Source: JAVBJN01 sp031546985 (lineage in GTDB: Bacteria > Bacteroidota > Bacteroidia > Chitinophagales > Chitinophagaceae). Taken from it: a stretch of 8,243 bases of DNA. Positions 6,440 through 8,243 of this stretch are shown here, piece after piece. The DNA is taken from the NCBI GenBank assembly GCA_031546985.1, contig JAVBJN010000008.1, forward strand, positions 1 to 8,243. Reading direction: 5' to 3'. The translations under genes were made by a program, and so were the position numbers. Positions within the stretch are counted from its first letter, which is position 1. Every line of letters begins with the position of its first letter. The notes under the pieces were generated by a model that saw only the letters and a program-made list of their open reading frames with translations, did no database searches and was not told the origin of the DNA.

Positions 6440-7702
6440 ATGAAAGATTTAAAATGGTTAGGCATGGTAGCAAGTGCCTGTCTTTTTTTGAACGCCTGCG
6501 AAAAAGATTCCAGGCAAAATGCCCAATTGGTACAGCATAAAATAGTTGCATCTGCAACGACGGAGGGCTTTGTGCCAGCTGGCTATACCTTTGAGGATAT
6601 GGTGCAGGGTGTGGATGATGCAGATACACGCATCCGTAAAATTAAGCTGCACTTATCTGTGGGGTTAAAAGAAATTTGTGCAGACCCTAATGTGGCGCAA
6701 TGGATTGCCGGTGAGGCATTGCGCGCTGAAGAAGGTAGTGTAAAGTTTACTGACCTGTTTGCAAAGTTTCCTGCTGCAAAGGCAAAGATCGAAGCAGCCG
6801 TAGATCCATTACAGAAGCTTACCGGATCGTCTTACCAACAGCTCGAAGATGGGTTGGATTACATGGGTTTTCAGTACTGGCCCTGTATACATGTGGCCAA
6901 TGAGGCCGTGGCCGATGCTGCGCAGCTCCCGCTTGTATCGCCAGGGCTGGAGATGGATGATGATGTGGCCAATGGCCGGTCGGATATAATTACGGCCTGG
7001 AAACTGGATGCAACCGAAACCCCCGCCCAGGTGCTGCTTTGGGAAGAGCTGGCCAATACCACTTCATCGCCGGTGCTAGTGGTCTCGTTGTGGACCAGGA
7101 ATAAAGTGCCTGCTCCTGGTATCCCGGTAGAAACTCCTGCCACGGGTACCTCTGATGTAATCGATGCCCGTATGCGCATCTTTAAATACCAGATAGGTGC
7201 CCACTACGACCGCTCCAAGTATAATGAATATTGTGTAACGGGCTGGTGGGTAAGCAATACCAGCGACGGACCATTCCTGCGGTATGGTTGCAGCACGGGG
7301 TATGTGTCAGGTTTTGAACAAAACCATTATACTAAAATAGGCGATGTGCATAAGGATAACTTGTGGAAACATATGAGTACCGATAAGTTTTTTTGCCTTG
7401 TGCGTCATACTGCAGAATCAGACCCAAATAAGCGGGTGTTTTTTAACACCTATGAGCGCGACTGGTTTGCCAATCGTAAGGCATTAGGCGAGGTACAATG
7501 GGGGCATTATAAAAAATTATGGGGCAATATGGAATATGCCCACGAGTGGTACCAGTTTGATCCGTACCTGGCCACCTTTTGGCAAAACCGGGTGCAGGTG
7601 CCGGCAGTAAGTTCGGGTTACCAGTATTATTTCTGGGGCACCAACCCGGGTAGCGGCCAAAAAGGATACACCGCTTTGGAAATTACTTCGCCCTGCTATT
7701 AA
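6440..7702 (+). CDS. Unrecognised Trp-rich lipoprotein
   Basis: A 420-residue predicted lipoprotein that I cannot place in a family. The N-terminus is MKDLKWLGMVASACLFLNAC; Cys20, followed by EKD, is the likely lipidation site, typical in style for Bacteroidota. Residues about 63-121 look helical, with VAQWIAGEALRAEEGSVKF and DLFAKFPAAKAKIEAA. Residues about 163-218 contain an acidic loop (EMDDD), then DIITAWKLD and PVLVVSLWTR, resembling beta strands. The C-terminal half is aromatic-rich: YCVTGWWVSN (264-273), VFFNTYERDWFANRKALG (333-350), AHEWYQFDP, and the terminus ITSPCY. Cysteines 80, 149, 265, 284, 319 and 419 could form disulphides; there are 15 tryptophans. No zinc-protease HExxH or other catalytic motif is visible. 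The downstream exported gene begins 59 bases later, suggesting a two-gene unit. The start lacks a good Shine-Dalgarno and may be controlled by leader pairing. Confidence 0.82.
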   Translation: MKDLKWLGMVASACLFLNACEKDSRQNAQLVQHKIVASATTEGFVPAGYTFEDMVQGVDDADTRIRKIKLHLSVGLKEICADPNVAQWIAGEALRAEEGSVKFTDLFAKFPAAKAKIEAAVDPLQKLTGSSYQQLEDGLDYMGFQYWPCIHVANEAVADAAQLPLVSPGLEMDDDVANGRSDIITAWKLDATETPAQVLLWEELANTTSSPVLVVSLWTRNKVPAPGIPVETPATGTSDVIDARMRIFKYQIGAHYDRSKYNEYCVTGWWVSNTSDGPFLRYGCSTGYVSGFEQNHYTKIGDVHKDNLWKHMSTDKFFCLVRHTAESDPNKRVFFNTYERDWFANRKALGEVQWGHYKKLWGNMEYAHEWYQFDPYLATFWQNRVQVPAVSSGYQYYFWGTNPGSGQKGYTALEITSPCY

Positions 7703-7717
7703 CCAATTATAACCAAT

Positions 7718-7748
7718 AGCGTAAGGCTGCTTGCAGCAGCCTTACGCT
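7718..7748 (+). terminator. 13-bp hairpin between the lipoprotein gene and the next gene
   Basis: AGCGTAAGGCTGC (7718-7730) and GCAGCCTTACGCT (7736-7748) form a perfect 13-bp stem around TTGCA. The following tract TACAATTCTTATT is only moderately U-rich, and the next ATG comes 13 bases later, leaving no room for a separate promoter. It may be a partial (attenuating) terminator or an intercistronic RNA-stabilising hairpin. Confidence 0.6.
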
Positions 7749-7761
7749 TACAATTCTTATT

Positions 7762-8243
7762 ATGAAACGGATAGTACTATTTCTCTTGTTGTGCTGGGCT
7801 TCCATCACAGGTTTTGCCCAGCAGGCATTTACCCCCAACGGGGTATTGTCTGTAGCATATGGCAATACCACCATCAGCCAGCAGGTGACCCTCACTTATC
7901 ATTACGCGTTATGGCGCAATTGGAGCGTATATGGCGGGTTAAAATGCCTGCTCAATGGCAGGCTGTACAAAGCCGATGTTACGCCAGTATTTGCACATGA
8001 ACCTGGTAATGAATACACCTACTTTACACGAATTAACGCTACCACATTTGGCCAGCATTTTGGGCTAAAACTGGGAGCAGAGAAGGTGTTTCCCATACCG
8101 GTCACAGGTCTTTCTATGGGTTTGTTTTATGACTTTCAATTCACTAAAGGTCTCAATAACAGCTCTGTACTTTATTGGAAGGATGCGCTGGGAAATATGC
8201 ATGTAGAAACACCCTGGCCAGACTCTTATAATAGTGCTGATGG
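7762..8243 (+). CDS. Exported protein, possibly outer-membrane barrel, partial (right edge)
   Basis: The frame is open from the ATG at 7762 to the window end without a stop, giving the first 160 residues of a longer protein. A clear signal peptide begins MKRIVLFLLLCWASITG and ends GFA|QQ at 19/20, leaving N-terminal Gln. The mature part alternates short polar and aromatic segments such as VLSVAYGNTTISQQVTLTYH, NWSVYGGLKCLLNG, FGLKLGAEKVF and LSMGLFYDFQF, with Gly-aromatic endings that look like amphipathic beta strands; an outer-membrane barrel or porin-like protein is plausible but unproven. No family is recognised. It follows the lipoprotein gene by 59 bases that hold only a hairpin, so cotranscription is likely. 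Confidence 0.75.
   Translation, partial: MKRIVLFLLLCWASITGFAQQAFTPNGVLSVAYGNTTISQQVTLTYHYALWRNWSVYGGLKCLLNGRLYKADVTPVFAHEPGNEYTYFTRINATTFGQHFGLKLGAEKVFPIPVTGLSMGLFYDFQFTKGLNNSSVLYWKDALGNMHVETPWPDSYNSAD

Noticed and set aside
6349..6540. 63-codon frame in the leader overlapping the lipoprotein gene, possible leader peptide
   Set aside because: It overlaps the lipoprotein by about 100 bases in another frame, has no initiation signal beyond the repeated GATATGAAA, and encodes nothing recognisable. The repeated context is noted in the RNA-switch finding.
1..8243. CRISPR arrays, tRNA or rRNA genes, insertion sequences, phage genes
   Set aside because: No regularly spaced repeats, cloverleaf-like segments, transposase or phage-like products were found on reading both strands.

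Overview
The window looks like ordinary chromosomal DNA from a Bacteroidota bacterium, most plausibly a Chitinophagaceae- or Sphingobacteriales-type organism. Reasons: near-perfect Bacteroidota -7 promoter boxes (TAnnTTTG) just upstream of two genes; start codons mostly without a strong Shine-Dalgarno; signal peptides ending A|Q (the Bacteroidetes 'Q-rule'); lipoproteins with CKKD/CEKD after the lipobox; and an outer-membrane beta-barrel receptor with an N-terminal carboxypeptidase-regulatory-like domain. The genus cannot be fixed from this sequence.

Layout. (1) 2-877, minus strand: N-terminal 292 residues of a UMF1/Atg22-type MFS permease, running off the left edge. (2) 1180-1506, plus: small DUF805 membrane protein. 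(3) 1566-2594, plus: secreted protein with five exact 34-residue TPR units. (4) 2680-2919, minus: 79-aa cysteine-containing lipoprotein, convergent with the TPR gene; a strong bidirectional terminator lies between them. (5) 3186-5630, plus: 814-aa outer-membrane beta-barrel receptor, divergent from the small lipoprotein. (6) 5771-6079, plus: 102-aa secreted Pro/His/Tyr-rich protein, closed by a strong terminator. (7) 6144-6439: a roughly 300-base leader with no gene but three perfect inverted repeats. (8) 6440-7702, plus: 420-aa lipoprotein I do not recognise. (9) 7762 to the right edge, plus: an exported protein, N-terminal part only, probably cotranscribed with the lipoprotein.

Apart from the inner-membrane permease and the DUF805 protein, every gene encodes an exported product (periplasm, outer membrane or lipoprotein). 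No phage, insertion sequence, CRISPR array, rRNA or tRNA gene was seen. I did not find a clear new multi-gene system. The observations most worth testing are RNA-level: the leader of the 6440 gene contains a segment able to pair either with an upstream arm or with the start codon; the start codon of the Pro/His-rich gene lies inside a perfect inverted repeat; and a 13-bp hairpin sits between the unrecognised lipoprotein and its downstream neighbour.
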